A stretch of 64,000 bases of DNA from an uncultured Emticicia sp. (GCF_937903345.1 NZ_CALCZQ010000007.1:62001-126000); one strand, 5' to 3'; shown: positions 16,612 to 26,516, counted from the first letter of the stretch. Translations and numbers: made by a program. The notes: generated by a model from the sequence alone, not told the origin.

Positions 16612-19600
16612 ATGAAAAAAATTTGTTTATTAACCATTGGATTGATTATCAGCAATTTAGCTATTTCTCAGTCACAATATTTTGGACAAAACAAACCTCG
16701 CTATAAAACCTTCGGATTTAAAGTTCTACAAAGCCCTCACTTCGAGTTATACCATTATTTCAACGAAAATAAGATTCCCAACGACATCATTGTGAATAGC
16801 GAACACTGGTATAAAATACATCAAGAAGTTTTCAAACTCGCATTTATCAAGCCTAATCCGTTGATTGTTTATCAAAATCACCCTGATTTTCAAGAAACTA
16901 CCGCAATTAGTGGGCAAATTGGAGAAGGCACAGGCGGTGTAACCGAAGGACTAAGAAATCGAGTTGTGATGCCAACGATGTTTTCTAAACGCCAAACCGA
17001 CCACGTTTTGGGACATGAATTGGTTCATGCGTTTCAGTATCAATTATTGACTTCAGGCGATTCTACCCAAATTGGCAATATTCAAAATTTACCACTTTTT
17101 ATGGTTGAAGGATTGGCTGAATATATGTCATTAGGGCGAATAGATGCCCACACAGCTATGTGGATGCGAGATGCAGTTTTGAGCAATGATATTCCGACTA
17201 TTAAAGATTTAGTAACAAAAGAATACAAATATTTTCCATATCGTTGGGGACAAGCATTTTGGGCATATATGACTGCCACTTACGGCGATGACATTATTCG
17301 TCCGCTTTTTCGAGAAACGGCTAAATATGGCATTGAAGTGGCCTTCACGAGAAACCTCAAAACGAGTATTGAAAAATTTTCGGCCAAGTGGAAACAGGCT
17401 TTGATTGATACGTACACACCTATGCAAGAAGGTACTTCTGTTCAACCAATTGGTAAAGAAATCGCTTCTCAACCCAATGCCGGAGAAATCAATATTTCAC
17501 CTTCCATTAGTCCAGATGGCAAATATGTGGCATATATTTCATCAAAAAATATACTTTCATTTGATATATATATTGTCGAAACCCTCACTGGGCAAATTAC
17601 TCGTAAGATAGAAAGTAGTTCATTTGGCTCTCATGTTGATGCATATAGTTTTCTGGAAACCGCCGGCACTTGGTCACCCGATGGTAAAAAACTTGCTATG
17701 GTGATACAATCAAAAGGACGAAACAAAATTTCTATTATAGATATAGCCAATGGCCATAAAAATATTTTTGAACTAAAAGAAGTTGCTTCGTTTACAAATC
17801 CTGCGTGGTCGCCCGATGGAAATTCAATAGTAGTTTCGGGTTTAATGAATGGAGAAAGTGATTTGTATTTGTATAATTTGAAAGAAAATACCGTCAAAAA
17901 CTTAACTAACGACAATTTTTCAGATTTACAACCCACTTGGTCGCCCGATGGTGAATGGATTTATTTTGTGTCGGATCGGGAAGGTAAAAACTCTCGTTTA
18001 GAAAAAGTATGTTATGGCATTTCAAGAATTAATACTGAATCTTTGTCAATTGAAAATTTTGACTTTTTCCAAGAAGCTGATAATCTAAATCCTTTAGTAG
18101 CTCCGAATGGAAAAGCCATTTATTTCTTATCCGATGCCGATGGATTTAGAAATATTTATCGGTATGATATTGTATCGAAACAAATCGAAAAACTGACGAA
18201 CTATTTCACAGGCATCAGTGGAATTACGATGTATTCACCCGCTGTCAGTATTGCTAGCAAAACCGGACAACTGATTTATAATTACTTCCAAAATGGCAAA
18301 TATAACTTATATATAACAAGTTATGGAGCTTTTCAGCAGCAAATAGTTGGAAACGAAGTCAATAGAGCTGCAGCGAATTTGGCAATTATGAAAGAAGGAC
18401 ATGATATTGTTCAAAAAAATTTGGTGAAAAATAACATTTCCAATAGTGCTCCTGAAATGAAATTAAAATTATTAAATTATGAACCAAAATTTAAGTTGGA
18501 TTATCTCGGAAGTTCTGGCGTTGGTGTTTCAGCCAGCCGTTGGGGAACAGGCTTAGGTGGTGGTTTAGTTGGACTTTTCAGTGACATGCTTAATGTGAAT
18601 CAATTAGCTGGGGCGGTTACAATCAATGGAGAAATCCAAGATTTTGGAGGGCAATTAACGTATCTCAATCAAAAAAAACCATTCCAATGGGGAATTACTT
18701 TTGCACGAATTCCTTACCGTTTTCAAGGAACTTATACCGAAAGCACTACAAAAACTACAAGTTTTTTCAAAAACAATTATGTGACCGATGCCAAAGTAAA
18801 ATCATCGCTTGGGGTTCCGACCAATGATTCTTTGATTGCCAATCAATATTTAATTAATAGACTGGCTATCAATCAAATAGGCGTTTTTGCTTTTTACCCC
18901 CTTAATAAAAATCAAAGAATTGAAGGTGGTATCAATGGCAATTGGTATGGTTTTTCAGGTGATGAATATACTAATTACAGTATTTTCGACCCAATAAACC
19001 GAAAAACCTATGGATTGATAAAAGGTAAAAGAGAAAAACTTTCACAATCTTATTTAAAATCACAAGGCTTTAAGGCATTTAGCTTGAGTCATTTATACCT
19101 TGCTTTTGTGGGAGATAACACAATTTTTGGCACGAATGCACCAATCAAGGGATTTCGTTATAGATTTGAGGCAGGGCGATATTTTGGTTCGACCAGCTAT
19201 ACAAACATTTTGGTTGATGCTCGAAAATATCAATACGTAAAGCCATTTACGATTGCAGGAAGATTTCTTTATAATGGTCGTTTGAATGCCTCAAATCTAG
19301 GCTATCTCAATCAAATTAACCCTCTATATTTAGGTTTTCCGTGGAATATGCACGGATTCTACGGAAGTGCCTTACGAAAGCAACAAAATTTGGGTCTAAT
19401 TACTCAAGAAGCCTTACAAGGCGAACAACTTTTGGTAACGAATATTGAAGTCAGACTGCCGCTTACCGGACCTAAGAAATTAGCACTAATTGATTTTTCT
19501 TATGTACCTATCGATTTTAATTTTTTCTTTGATAGCGGTATGGTTTGGTCTGCAAAAAGAAAAATTGGCGTATTGCAAGAATATCAAACCCAAAACGAAA

Positions 19601-19764
19601 CTTCAATAAAGCTAAAAGTTGAGCCAATGATAATTACAGGATTTAGTTTGCGAATAAACCTAATGGGATATCTGATTGTAGAGCCATACTTAGCCTTACC
19701 AATTTATAATGGTAAACTTCAAAATATGGTTTCGGGAGTAAATTTCTTGATTCCTGGTTGGTAA
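16612..19764 (+). CDS. Large secreted protein: gluzincin-like peptidase, PD40 propeller and outer-membrane barrel
   Basis: A 1050-residue envelope protein with three parts. Residues 1-19 are a signal peptide (NLAISQSQ). Residues about 40-270 form a peptidase-MA-like domain with H135-ELV-H139 in GHELVHAFQ and a possible third ligand in FMVEGLAEYMSL. Residues about 295-560 carry repeated SPDGK/WSPDG motifs (ISPDGKYVAYIS, TWSPDGKKLAMV, AWSPDGNSIVV, TWSPDGEWIYFVSD) of a TolB-like six-bladed propeller. From about 620 to the end it resembles a Bac_surface_Ag/BamA-type barrel, ending ...GVNFLIPGW with a terminal aromatic. A role in processing or displaying proteins at the outer membrane is inferred; no substrate can be named. 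Confidence 0.8.
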   Translation: MKKICLLTIGLIISNLAISQSQYFGQNKPRYKTFGFKVLQSPHFELYHYFNENKIPNDIIVNSEHWYKIHQEVFKLAFIKPNPLIVYQNHPDFQETTAISGQIGEGTGGVTEGLRNRVVMPTMFSKRQTDHVLGHELVHAFQYQLLTSGDSTQIGNIQNLPLFMVEGLAEYMSLGRIDAHTAMWMRDAVLSNDIPTIKDLVTKEYKYFPYRWGQAFWAYMTATYGDDIIRPLFRETAKYGIEVAFTRNLKTSIEKFSAKWKQALIDTYTPMQEGTSVQPIGKEIASQPNAGEINISPSISPDGKYVAYISSKNILSFDIYIVETLTGQITRKIESSSFGSHVDAYSFLETAGTWSPDGKKLAMVIQSKGRNKISIIDIANGHKNIFELKEVASFTNPAWSPDGNSIVVSGLMNGESDLYLYNLKENTVKNLTNDNFSDLQPTWSPDGEWIYFVSDREGKNSRLEKVCYGISRINTESLSIENFDFFQEADNLNPLVAPNGKAIYFLSDADGFRNIYRYDIVSKQIEKLTNYFTGISGITMYSPAVSIASKTGQLIYNYFQNGKYNLYITSYGAFQQQIVGNEVNRAAANLAIMKEGHDIVQKNLVKNNISNSAPEMKLKLLNYEPKFKLDYLGSSGVGVSASRWGTGLGGGLVGLFSDMLNVNQLAGAVTINGEIQDFGGQLTYLNQKKPFQWGITFARIPYRFQGTYTESTTKTTSFFKNNYVTDAKVKSSLGVPTNDSLIANQYLINRLAINQIGVFAFYPLNKNQRIEGGINGNWYGFSGDEYTNYSIFDPINRKTYGLIKGKREKLSQSYLKSQGFKAFSLSHLYLAFVGDNTIFGTNAPIKGFRYRFEAGRYFGSTSYTNILVDARKYQYVKPFTIAGRFLYNGRLNASNLGYLNQINPLYLGFPWNMHGFYGSALRKQQNLGLITQEALQGEQLLVTNIEVRLPLTGPKKLALIDFSYVPIDFNFFFDSGMVWSAKRKIGVLQEYQTQNETSIKLKVEPMIITGFSLRINLMGYLIVEPYLALPIYNGKLQNMVSGVNFLIPGW

Positions 19765-19780
19765 AATAAAAAGCTATAAG

Positions 19781-19854
19781 TGGAGGAGATGGGATTCGAA
19801 CCCACGACTTCCTGCATGCCATGCAGACACTCTAACCAACTGAGCTACACCCCC
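19781..19854 (-). tRNA. tRNA-Ala (anticodon GGC)
   Basis: The - strand folds as a 74-nt tRNA: acceptor GGGGGTG, D arm GCTC...GAGT, anticodon stem TCTGC/GCAGG around ATGGCAT (anticodon GGC, reading GCC), T arm GTGGG-TTCGAAT-CCCAT. The G3-U70 wobble pair that identifies alanine tRNAs is present. There is one T-T mismatch in the acceptor stem (position 6-67), and the 3' CCA is not encoded. It lies 16 bases beyond the previous gene's stop on the opposite strand. Confidence 0.95.
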
Positions 19855-20054
19855 TTTTTTTTTACAAAGATGCTAGTTTTTATTAAAGTATCCTAAGTTA
19901 TTTTATCACAAATTCGTTGTATTATTCATTTAATATTATTAGTAATTCATTGGTAAAAGAACATTTCCTGTATAAAAATAATTATTAATTAACTACCTAT
20001 CAACACTTTACAAAATTTTCACTTATCAATTATTCATTATCAACTTCTTATTTG

Positions 20055-20062
20055 TACTTTTG
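20055..20062 (+). promoter_or_regulatory. Candidate -7 box for the hydrolase gene
   Basis: TACTTTTG matches the Bacteroidota -7 consensus TAnnTTTG, 20 bases before the preferred ATG at 20082. No clear -33 element was found. Confidence 0.4.
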
Positions 20063-20081
20063 CATAACTTCCAAAAAAATC

Positions 20082-21266
20082 ATGAAAACAAAAAAAATTA
20101 GGTACTTCATCGTTTCTTTTACGCTTGCATTTGTTATTTGGTCTTGTGATAAATCAACTACTGAAACTCCCCAACCGCAAGTTTTGGTGAGTTCGACACT
20201 CGTCAAAGAACTAACAAAAGAGCAACTTATTGCAGCACTTGGTTCAAGTTTAGGTTCACAAGCCTCACTTTTTATTCGTTCGGGCGTTAAGCAATATAAA
20301 ATTGTTTACAAAACTAAAAATACAGATGGCACAGAAATTCAAGCTTCTGGTGCGGTAATTATTCCGACTGGTTCCACAACACCACTTTCTTTAGTAAGTT
20401 ATCAGCATGGAACAATCTTCGATGACAAACAAGCACCATCATACTTCACTACTGATGGAGAAGGTACAGTTGCCTCTGTTATAGCAACGATTGGGTATAT
20501 AGTGGCCGCTCCTGATTACATTGGTTACGGAGCATCGAATACCCTTTCGCACACTTATGAGCATCGTGAAGGACTTGCTTCTGCAAGTTTAGATATGCTT
20601 CGTGCTGCAAAAGAAGTAATTGCAAAAGAAAAAATAAGCTGGAATAGCAATCTTTTAATAGCTGGTTATTCAGAAGGAGGATTTGCCACAATGGCTTTGC
20701 AAAAAAAAATTGAAGAAGAAACTGGTACAGAATTTAATCTAAAAGCCTCAAGTTGTGGAGCAGGTGCCTATAATAAAACTTTAAGTTTCAAGACTTTAGT
20801 TACTACGGCATCCAGTGGAAATGCACAACACAATGCTTCATATATTTGGGTATTATTGACTTATGATAAAATCTATAAACTTAATCGCCCAATGACCGCC
20901 TATTTTGCGGCATCATATGCAACACAAATTCAGAAAGAGCAACAAAATGCAAGAATTACAGGAAGCCTAAATACAATTTTGAGTGATGCAGTGAAAAAAG
21001 GTGTAACTGATGGAACAGATACTGCATTACTGAACGCAGTAAAAGACAACGATATTTTTGATTGGAAACCGAAAACACCAACCCAACTCTATCACGGAAC
21101 AGCTGATACTTATGTTCCATATTTCAACGCTCAAACAGCATTAGATGCGATGAAAAAACGTGGTGCAGGTAATGTAGAATTGATTCCTATTACAGGAGGT
21201 GACCATGGTTCGTCCATTCAAAACTATTTACTTGGTACATTATCATTCTTTGGAAATATCAAATAA
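20082..21266 (+). CDS. Secreted α/β-hydrolase lipoprotein
   Basis: A 394-residue lipase/esterase-like protein. The ATG at 20082 starts a signal peptide ending FVIWSCDKS (lipobox); an upstream in-frame start would overlap the -7 box. The α/β-hydrolase core contains SYQHGT (oxyanion strand), VAAPDYIGYGAS, the nucleophile elbow GYSEGGFA, the late acid segment LYHGTADTYVP and a C-terminal His in GGDHGSS, so the catalytic triad looks complete. It resembles the secretory lipase/prolyl-peptidase-like family of Bacteroidota; substrate unknown. It is followed by a small Dabb gene 87 bases downstream. Confidence 0.85.
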   Translation: MKTKKIRYFIVSFTLAFVIWSCDKSTTETPQPQVLVSSTLVKELTKEQLIAALGSSLGSQASLFIRSGVKQYKIVYKTKNTDGTEIQASGAVIIPTGSTTPLSLVSYQHGTIFDDKQAPSYFTTDGEGTVASVIATIGYIVAAPDYIGYGASNTLSHTYEHREGLASASLDMLRAAKEVIAKEKISWNSNLLIAGYSEGGFATMALQKKIEEETGTEFNLKASSCGAGAYNKTLSFKTLVTTASSGNAQHNASYIWVLLTYDKIYKLNRPMTAYFAASYATQIQKEQQNARITGSLNTILSDAVKKGVTDGTDTALLNAVKDNDIFDWKPKTPTQLYHGTADTYVPYFNAQTALDAMKKRGAGNVELIPITGGDHGSSIQNYLLGTLSFFGNIK

Positions 21267-21353
21267 TTGAAGGTTAAGAAAGGAAAATTTAAAACTCATA
21301 ATTCTTAACTATCAATTCTTAATTTTTAATTCTCAATTTATAAATACTTATCG

Positions 21354-21671
21354 ATGGCAAATTTACAGACAGGTGTTGTACACACAGTATTCTTTTGGTT
21401 AAAAGAAAAAGACAATAAAGAACACCAAGATGCACTCCACGAAGGTTTGAAAGAACTTTCAAAAATTGATTTAATCAAAACTGCTTATGTTGGTCGCCCT
21501 GCCAACACTTCTCGTGAAGTAATTGATTCAACATACAGTTTTTCTTTGACTTTTATTTTCGAAAATTCAAACGACCAAAACGCTTATCAAATACATCCTG
21601 ACCATTATGTATTTATCAATAACTGTTCTCCCCTTTGGAGCAAAGTAGTCGTTTATGATGCTGAAAGTTAA
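21354..21671 (+). CDS. Dabb (stress-responsive A/B barrel) family protein
   Basis: A 105-residue ferredoxin-like dimeric α/β-barrel protein. VVHTVFFWLKE is the first strand with the conserved HxxFW, followed by a helix (LHEGLKELSKID), a strand (TAYVGRPA), SYSFSLTFIFEN and the terminal YQIHPDHYVFINNC...WSKVVVYD, where the HPDH motif is diagnostic. Some Dabb proteins are cyclases or heme/hydroxyacid enzymes, others have no known activity, so no reaction is assigned. The stretch upstream (21290-21350) is made of repeated AATTCTTAA-like words. Confidence 0.88.
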   Translation: MANLQTGVVHTVFFWLKEKDNKEHQDALHEGLKELSKIDLIKTAYVGRPANTSREVIDSTYSFSLTFIFENSNDQNAYQIHPDHYVFINNCSPLWSKVVVYDAES

Positions 21672-21763
21672 ATTTTTATCGAATTTTTGACCAACTTTGC
21701 TGTTTTTTTCAGAAATTTACAGTCCATCCCTGCGAAAAAGATTCGCTTTGTCCTTGATTTCCT

Positions 21764-23053
21764 ATGAAAAAAATACTACTAGCTATACTTTCTTTGGTAA
21801 CAACAATTTCTTTCTCTCAGAAACTAAGTTTTGAAGCCAAAGGTATTATTGCCATTTCAGATGCCGATATGGCAGCCTCAGCTTTTGTTGATGGTAAACT
21901 TTTTAAAGAGCGTGGAATTAAAGATTTTATGTCTTTTGTGAAACTTCCAATTGAAAAGTATTCCGACGAAATAAAGAGTTTGATAGTATCAAACTCGGCT
22001 ATCAACTCGGCAAAAAGTATTGTTATTTCGCCTAATCATCCGATAGCTTATGTTGTAGAAACACGTGGCACCACTCCCGAAAACATAACTGAAATTCCTA
22101 ATATAAATACAGAATTGCCAACCGGTGGTTTTATCTCGGTGGTTGATATTAGCGATTTATCCCAGCCAAAAATTCTTTATAAATTTCCGACTGGCAAAAA
22201 CCCAACCGCGATTGATATTAGTCCGAATGGAGAATATTTAGCACTATGCAGTGAAGAATACGGTAGAGAGTTGCAAGTGTTAGAGCTTGATCCTGCAGGA
22301 AAGCCAATCAGAATAATCAATAAACCACAAGATTTCCATTCTGGAAAAATTTCAGACATCTCATGGCATCCAAATAACAATTTCTTGGTTTTTACAATGG
22401 AAGATTCGAAAGAAGTTGGTTTGCTAAAGGTTACACGTGATGGGCCTACGACTAAAATTATTAGATTAGATATTGTTGGAAAAACACTAAAAGTTGGGAA
22501 TTTACCAAGTTCAGGCCAGTTTACATCCGATGGCAAATATTATCTTGTTCCCGACATTAAAGCAAATATTGCAAATAAATCAGAGTCTAGCGACCAAGAT
22601 TTTAGCGATATGTATGTATTGAAATTTAATCTTGAAGGCACAACTGAGCATTATTTAATAACAAAAATAAAAATTGGTGAAACACCAACAAGTTTTGCCA
22701 TTAGTCCAGATGGAAGTTTGGTTGTGGTTGCAAATGCCAAAAAATCTTATTTTCCTTGGAATATCAATGAATCCTCGAAAAAAGCTTCAATTTCACTTTT
22801 AAAACTATCAATAGATGGCTCTTTGAATAGTTTAGCCGAATATGAGTTTGATGGAATTTTACCAAAAAATATTGTATTTGATAAAACAGGTGAAAACATT
22901 GCCGTAACGGTTTTCGATTATTTTAATTTTGGAAAACACTTTGGCGGAATTGAATTTTGGAAGGTAAAAAATGGTGAAAAACCAAGTTTACAAAAACAAG
23001 ATTTTAAACTTTTCATGCCACGTGGCTGTCACGCAATTCGAATAGTGAAATAA
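21764..23053 (+). CDS. Exported β-propeller protein of unknown function
   Basis: A 429-residue protein with a signal peptide ending ISFSQ. The mature part contains repeated propeller-blade motifs: VISPNHPIAYVVE, GGFISVVDISD, NPTAIDISPNGEYLALCSEE, DISWHPNNNFLVFTME, SGQFTSDGKYYLVPD, TPTSFAISPDGSLVVVANA, ILPKNIVFDKTGENIAVTV. These resemble YVTN/lactonase-type seven-bladed propellers, but the lactonase active site cannot be confirmed by eye. It is probably periplasmic. It has its own long terminator at 23064-23108, so it may be a single-gene unit. Confidence 0.75.
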   Translation: MKKILLAILSLVTTISFSQKLSFEAKGIIAISDADMAASAFVDGKLFKERGIKDFMSFVKLPIEKYSDEIKSLIVSNSAINSAKSIVISPNHPIAYVVETRGTTPENITEIPNINTELPTGGFISVVDISDLSQPKILYKFPTGKNPTAIDISPNGEYLALCSEEYGRELQVLELDPAGKPIRIINKPQDFHSGKISDISWHPNNNFLVFTMEDSKEVGLLKVTRDGPTTKIIRLDIVGKTLKVGNLPSSGQFTSDGKYYLVPDIKANIANKSESSDQDFSDMYVLKFNLEGTTEHYLITKIKIGETPTSFAISPDGSLVVVANAKKSYFPWNINESSKKASISLLKLSIDGSLNSLAEYEFDGILPKNIVFDKTGENIAVTVFDYFNFGKHFGGIEFWKVKNGEKPSLQKQDFKLFMPRGCHAIRIVK

Positions 23054-23063
23054 AATTTTTTAA

Positions 23064-23108
23064 TTCGAAAAAATGCCTTCAATTCATTCTTGAAGGCATT
23101 TTTTCGAA
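23064..23108. terminator. Strong bidirectional-looking terminator
   Basis: A perfect 19-bp stem (23064-23082 with 23090-23108) around a 7-base loop, containing AAAAAATGCCTTCAA and its complement, so the T tract forms part of the stem on either strand. It follows the propeller gene. Confidence 0.92.
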
Positions 23109-23162
23109 TATTCAGCTAGATTTGGCTTTATTGTCTTAATTATACGCTTCCAATTGTAAAAA

Positions 23163-24479
23163 ATGGCATCAACAAACAACGAAGGACTACGTCGTGAAAT
23201 CGGAATCTTGGGCTTGGCAGCTAATACACTCAACCGAACTATCGGAGCGGGAATTTTCGTCTTACCCGCTTTTGTTGCCAGCTTTTTAGGTGAAACAAGT
23301 ATTTTAGCCTATCTTTTTTGTGGCTCTCTAATGATGCTCATTATGCTTTGTTTTGCAGAGATTGGCAGTAAAGTCACAGTTACTGGCGGTGCTTACGCAT
23401 ACATTCATGCCGCATTTGGACCGTTTGCAGGTTTCTTGGCCAACACGATGTTTTGGTTTGTTGGAGTCTTAGCCGATGCAGCGATTGCAAATGCAATGGC
23501 CGATACACTCAGTATTTATTTGCCAATTCTATCCGAAATTCCGTTGAGAGCATTATTTTTTTTGATAGTTTTTGGCTTATTTACTTATATAAATATTCGC
23601 GGTGTAAAACACGGCGATAACGTTGTAAAAATAAATACTCTTATTAAAGTCATTCCACTCGTTGTGCTGATCTTTGCAGGTTTTTTCGGTACTTCGATTG
23701 AAAATTTAAAATGGCACTCTTTACCAACAATTTCAAAATTGGGAGAAGCATCTCTTCTATTATTTTTTGCTTTTGCTGGTGGTGAAGCATCATTAAATAT
23801 CAGCGGTGAACTCAAAAATCCACAAAAAGTTGTGCCATTCGGCATACTTTCGGGAATGGGTGCGGTCGTTGTGTTTTATATCTTGATACAAACAGTTTCA
23901 CAAGGGGTACTCGGAGAAGATTTAATCAATCAAAGTGAAGCACCTCTTGCAGCGGTTGCCAACAAAGTAATTGGACCATTTGGCACAACTTTAATGATAG
24001 GAGGAGCAGCTTTTTCGATGTTTGCGGCATTAAGTGGGTCAGTTCTTTCGTATCCAAGAGTAATTTTTGCAGGAGCAATCAAAGGTTGGATGCCTAAAAT
24101 AATGGCAAAAATTCACCCCAAATTCGCTACGCCTTATGTTGCAATCATTTCTTATGCAGTTTTAGATTTTATCTTTTCTATCTCTGGCGGATTCAAAGAA
24201 TTAGCTATCATTGCGAGTGCTTCACTACTCACAGTTTACTTAGGCGTTGTTCTATCAACTATCAAACTCCGACTTGATGAAAATGGAGAAACCAATGGTT
24301 TTCGACTTCCAGGTGGTATCACCATTCCGATTTTAGCCGCTATTGCAATTGTATGGTTTTTGTCTAATTTGGCAATCCTAGAAGTGAGTAGTTTGGCTAT
24401 TTTTCTGGTAGTTGTATCTGCAATCTATATTTTAATTAATTTCTTCGGAAAAAAGATAAAAAAGGATAGCGATATATAA
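23163..24479 (+). CDS. APC superfamily amino acid permease
   Basis: A 438-residue integral membrane transporter with about 12 hydrophobic segments. The first helix, GILGLAANTLNRTIGAGIFVLPAFVASFLG, has the APC substrate-binding GAGIF break; the sixth has LLLFFAFAGGEASLNISGEL, also typical; ALSGSVLSYPRVIFAGAIKGWMPKIMAKIHPKFATP is the conserved cytoplasmic loop. It imports or exchanges amino acids or amines using ion gradients; substrate not determinable. It precedes the GDSL/kynU pair by 120 bases, so tryptophan or kynurenine uptake is a conceivable link, but only from position. Confidence 0.9.
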   Translation: MASTNNEGLRREIGILGLAANTLNRTIGAGIFVLPAFVASFLGETSILAYLFCGSLMMLIMLCFAEIGSKVTVTGGAYAYIHAAFGPFAGFLANTMFWFVGVLADAAIANAMADTLSIYLPILSEIPLRALFFLIVFGLFTYINIRGVKHGDNVVKINTLIKVIPLVVLIFAGFFGTSIENLKWHSLPTISKLGEASLLLFFAFAGGEASLNISGELKNPQKVVPFGILSGMGAVVVFYILIQTVSQGVLGEDLINQSEAPLAAVANKVIGPFGTTLMIGGAAFSMFAALSGSVLSYPRVIFAGAIKGWMPKIMAKIHPKFATPYVAIISYAVLDFIFSISGGFKELAIIASASLLTVYLGVVLSTIKLRLDENGETNGFRLPGGITIPILAAIAIVWFLSNLAILEVSSLAIFLVVVSAIYILINFFGKKIKKDSDI

Positions 24480-24599
24480 GCTTTTATTTTAAATAGCTTG
24501 TTATTGAATCGATGTATCAAATTATGAAACAATCAATATCAATCCTGTTATAAATTATTTATAAAAGCTCATCACAGAATATTTATTTAATCAATTAAT

Positions 24600-25211
24600 A
24601 TGAAAAACGGCTTATCGTATTTAGCTTTGGGCGATAGCTACACCATCGGCGAAAGTGTATCAGAAAGTGAACGTTGGCCTGCTCGATTGAGTGAAATTTT
24701 AACTTTAAATGGTTTAGAAGTAGCTACACCCCAAATAATTGCTCGAACTGGCTGGACAACCGACGAACTAAAAGAAAAAATTTTTTCGAAAAAAATCACA
24801 AAAACCTATGATTTAGTTTCGCTTCTAATCGGTGTAAATAACCAATATCGTGGTCGAAGCGTTGAACAGTTCCAAGCAGAATTTATCGACCTACTCGAAA
24901 CAGCTATCAAGTATGGTGGCAATACACCCGAGCGAGTTTTTGTGGTTTCAATTCCTGATTGGGGCATTACGCCATTCGGAGGAAAAGGGCAAAATAAAAC
25001 AATTTCAGACCAAATTGACTTATTTAACAAGGTTAAGAAACAAGAAACCGACAAAAAAGGTGTTTTATTTATCGATATAACTCCCATTTCTCGTCAGGCG
25101 ATAAACGATGCATCACTTATTGCCGAAGACGATTTACATCCTTCGGGAAAAATGTATCAGCAATGGGCAGAGATAATTGCACCAAAATTATTGAAGAAAA
25201 TAAAGCCATGA
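24600..25211 (+). CDS. SGNH/GDSL hydrolase
   Basis: A 203-residue cytoplasmic SGNH-fold esterase. Block I is YLALGDSYTIGESV with the nucleophile Ser, block II around GWTTDELKEK, block III LIGVNNQYRG with the Asn, block V EDDLHPSGKMYQQWAE with Asp and His; the triad is complete. No signal peptide is present. Its stop codon overlaps the kynU start in an ATGA arrangement, implying translational coupling with kynureninase. That context raises the possibility of a role in tryptophan/kynurenine metabolism (for example as an ester or formamide hydrolase), but the sequence alone does not prove this. Confidence 0.9.
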   Translation: MKNGLSYLALGDSYTIGESVSESERWPARLSEILTLNGLEVATPQIIARTGWTTDELKEKIFSKKITKTYDLVSLLIGVNNQYRGRSVEQFQAEFIDLLETAIKYGGNTPERVFVVSIPDWGITPFGGKGQNKTISDQIDLFNKVKKQETDKKGVLFIDITPISRQAINDASLIAEDDLHPSGKMYQQWAEIIAPKLLKKIKP

Positions 25212-26482
25212 CAATAGGAGATTTCAAGCAAAAAGCACTCAAATTCGATAAAAATGACAAACTCGCTCCATTCAGAAATCAATTTGTAATAGGTGATGAA
25301 ATATATTTGGACGGAAACTCTTTAGGACGATTACCCAAGAAAACTATCGAAATCAGTACAAATCTGATTAAAAACCAATGGGGAAAAAGATTGATAAGAA
25401 GTTGGAATGAGCATTGGATTGAACTTCCAAATAAAGTTGCAGCAAAAATAGCTCAAATTGTAGGTGCAAGACCCGATGAGATTTTTGTTGGCGATAGCAC
25501 TTCTATCAATTTTTATAAACTTGCTTTTGCCGCTATAAGTTTTCAAAATAATAGAAGTAAAATTATCACCGACTCACTCAATTTCCCGACTGACATTTAT
25601 GTTTTGCAGGGTTTGATTGAGCAAAACTTTAAAAATCATTCACTTTCTATCATCAAAAGTGATGATGAAATAAGCATTTCTGATGAACTAATTGAACAGG
25701 TTTTAGATGAAAACACGTCCTTACTAACACTAAGCCATGTGGTTTTCAAGAGTTCATATCAATATGATATGATGAAAATCAACAACTTGGCACACAAAAA
25801 AGGTGCTTTAGTTTTATGGGATTTGAGCCATTCTGCTGGAGCAGTTCCACTAAATCTAAACGAATCTGGTGCCGATATGGCAGTAGGTTGCACTTACAAA
25901 TATTTGAATGGTGGCCCTGGGGCTCCTGCATTTTTATATGTCAGAAAAGATTTGCAAGAAAAACTTTCAAACCCGATTTGGGCATGGTTTAGCCATGAAA
26001 AACCTTTTGACTTTACGCTGGAATATACAGCTAAAAATGGAATTCAACGTTTTGCGGCAGGAACTCCTTCCGTACTTTCATTGGCTGCAATCGAAGCAGG
26101 ATTGGATATTATGCTCGAAGCAGGGATGCAAAATCTCCGCGAAAAAAGTATTACGCAAAGTAGTTTTTTGATTGAATTAGTTCAAAATCTTTTAGAACCA
26201 CTCGGTTTTAAAATCGCATCACCGTTGAACGTAAACGAACGAGGATCACATATTTCAATACAACACCTGGAAGGATACAAAATCAATCGAGCAATGATAG
26301 AGCCAACGGATGGCTCTCCGAGTATTATTCCAGATTTTCGACCTCCAAACAACATCAGACTTGGCATTGCTCCGCTATATAACACTTTCGAAGAGATTTT
26401 TCAGACTATCGTTCGCATAAAAATAATCGTAGAAACCAAAGAATTTGAGCATTTTGATGATGAAAAGCTACCTGTGGTATGA
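25208..26482 (+). CDS. kynU: Kynureninase
   Basis: A 424-residue PLP enzyme that cleaves kynurenine (or 3-hydroxykynurenine) to anthranilate (or 3-hydroxyanthranilate) and alanine. The ATG at 25208 is chosen over an upstream one at 25163 because it overlaps the GDSL stop as ATGA and gives the family length. The N-terminal YLDGNSLGRLPK is diagnostic; DLSHSAGAVPLNLNESGADMAVGCTYKYLNGGPGAP holds the PLP-binding K231 and the phosphate-binding Asp/His; FAAGTPSVLSLAA and the C-terminal NNIRLGIAPLYNTFEE complete it. No kynurenine monooxygenase or tryptophan dioxygenase gene is in the window. Confidence 0.95.
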   Translation: MTIGDFKQKALKFDKNDKLAPFRNQFVIGDEIYLDGNSLGRLPKKTIEISTNLIKNQWGKRLIRSWNEHWIELPNKVAAKIAQIVGARPDEIFVGDSTSINFYKLAFAAISFQNNRSKIITDSLNFPTDIYVLQGLIEQNFKNHSLSIIKSDDEISISDELIEQVLDENTSLLTLSHVVFKSSYQYDMMKINNLAHKKGALVLWDLSHSAGAVPLNLNESGADMAVGCTYKYLNGGPGAPAFLYVRKDLQEKLSNPIWAWFSHEKPFDFTLEYTAKNGIQRFAAGTPSVLSLAAIEAGLDIMLEAGMQNLREKSITQSSFLIELVQNLLEPLGFKIASPLNVNERGSHISIQHLEGYKINRAMIEPTDGSPSIIPDFRPPNNIRLGIAPLYNTFEEIFQTIVRIKIIVETKEFEHFDDEKLPVV

Positions 26483-26516
26483 TATCCTACGATTAAGTTT
26501 GTACTCGCAATATTTA

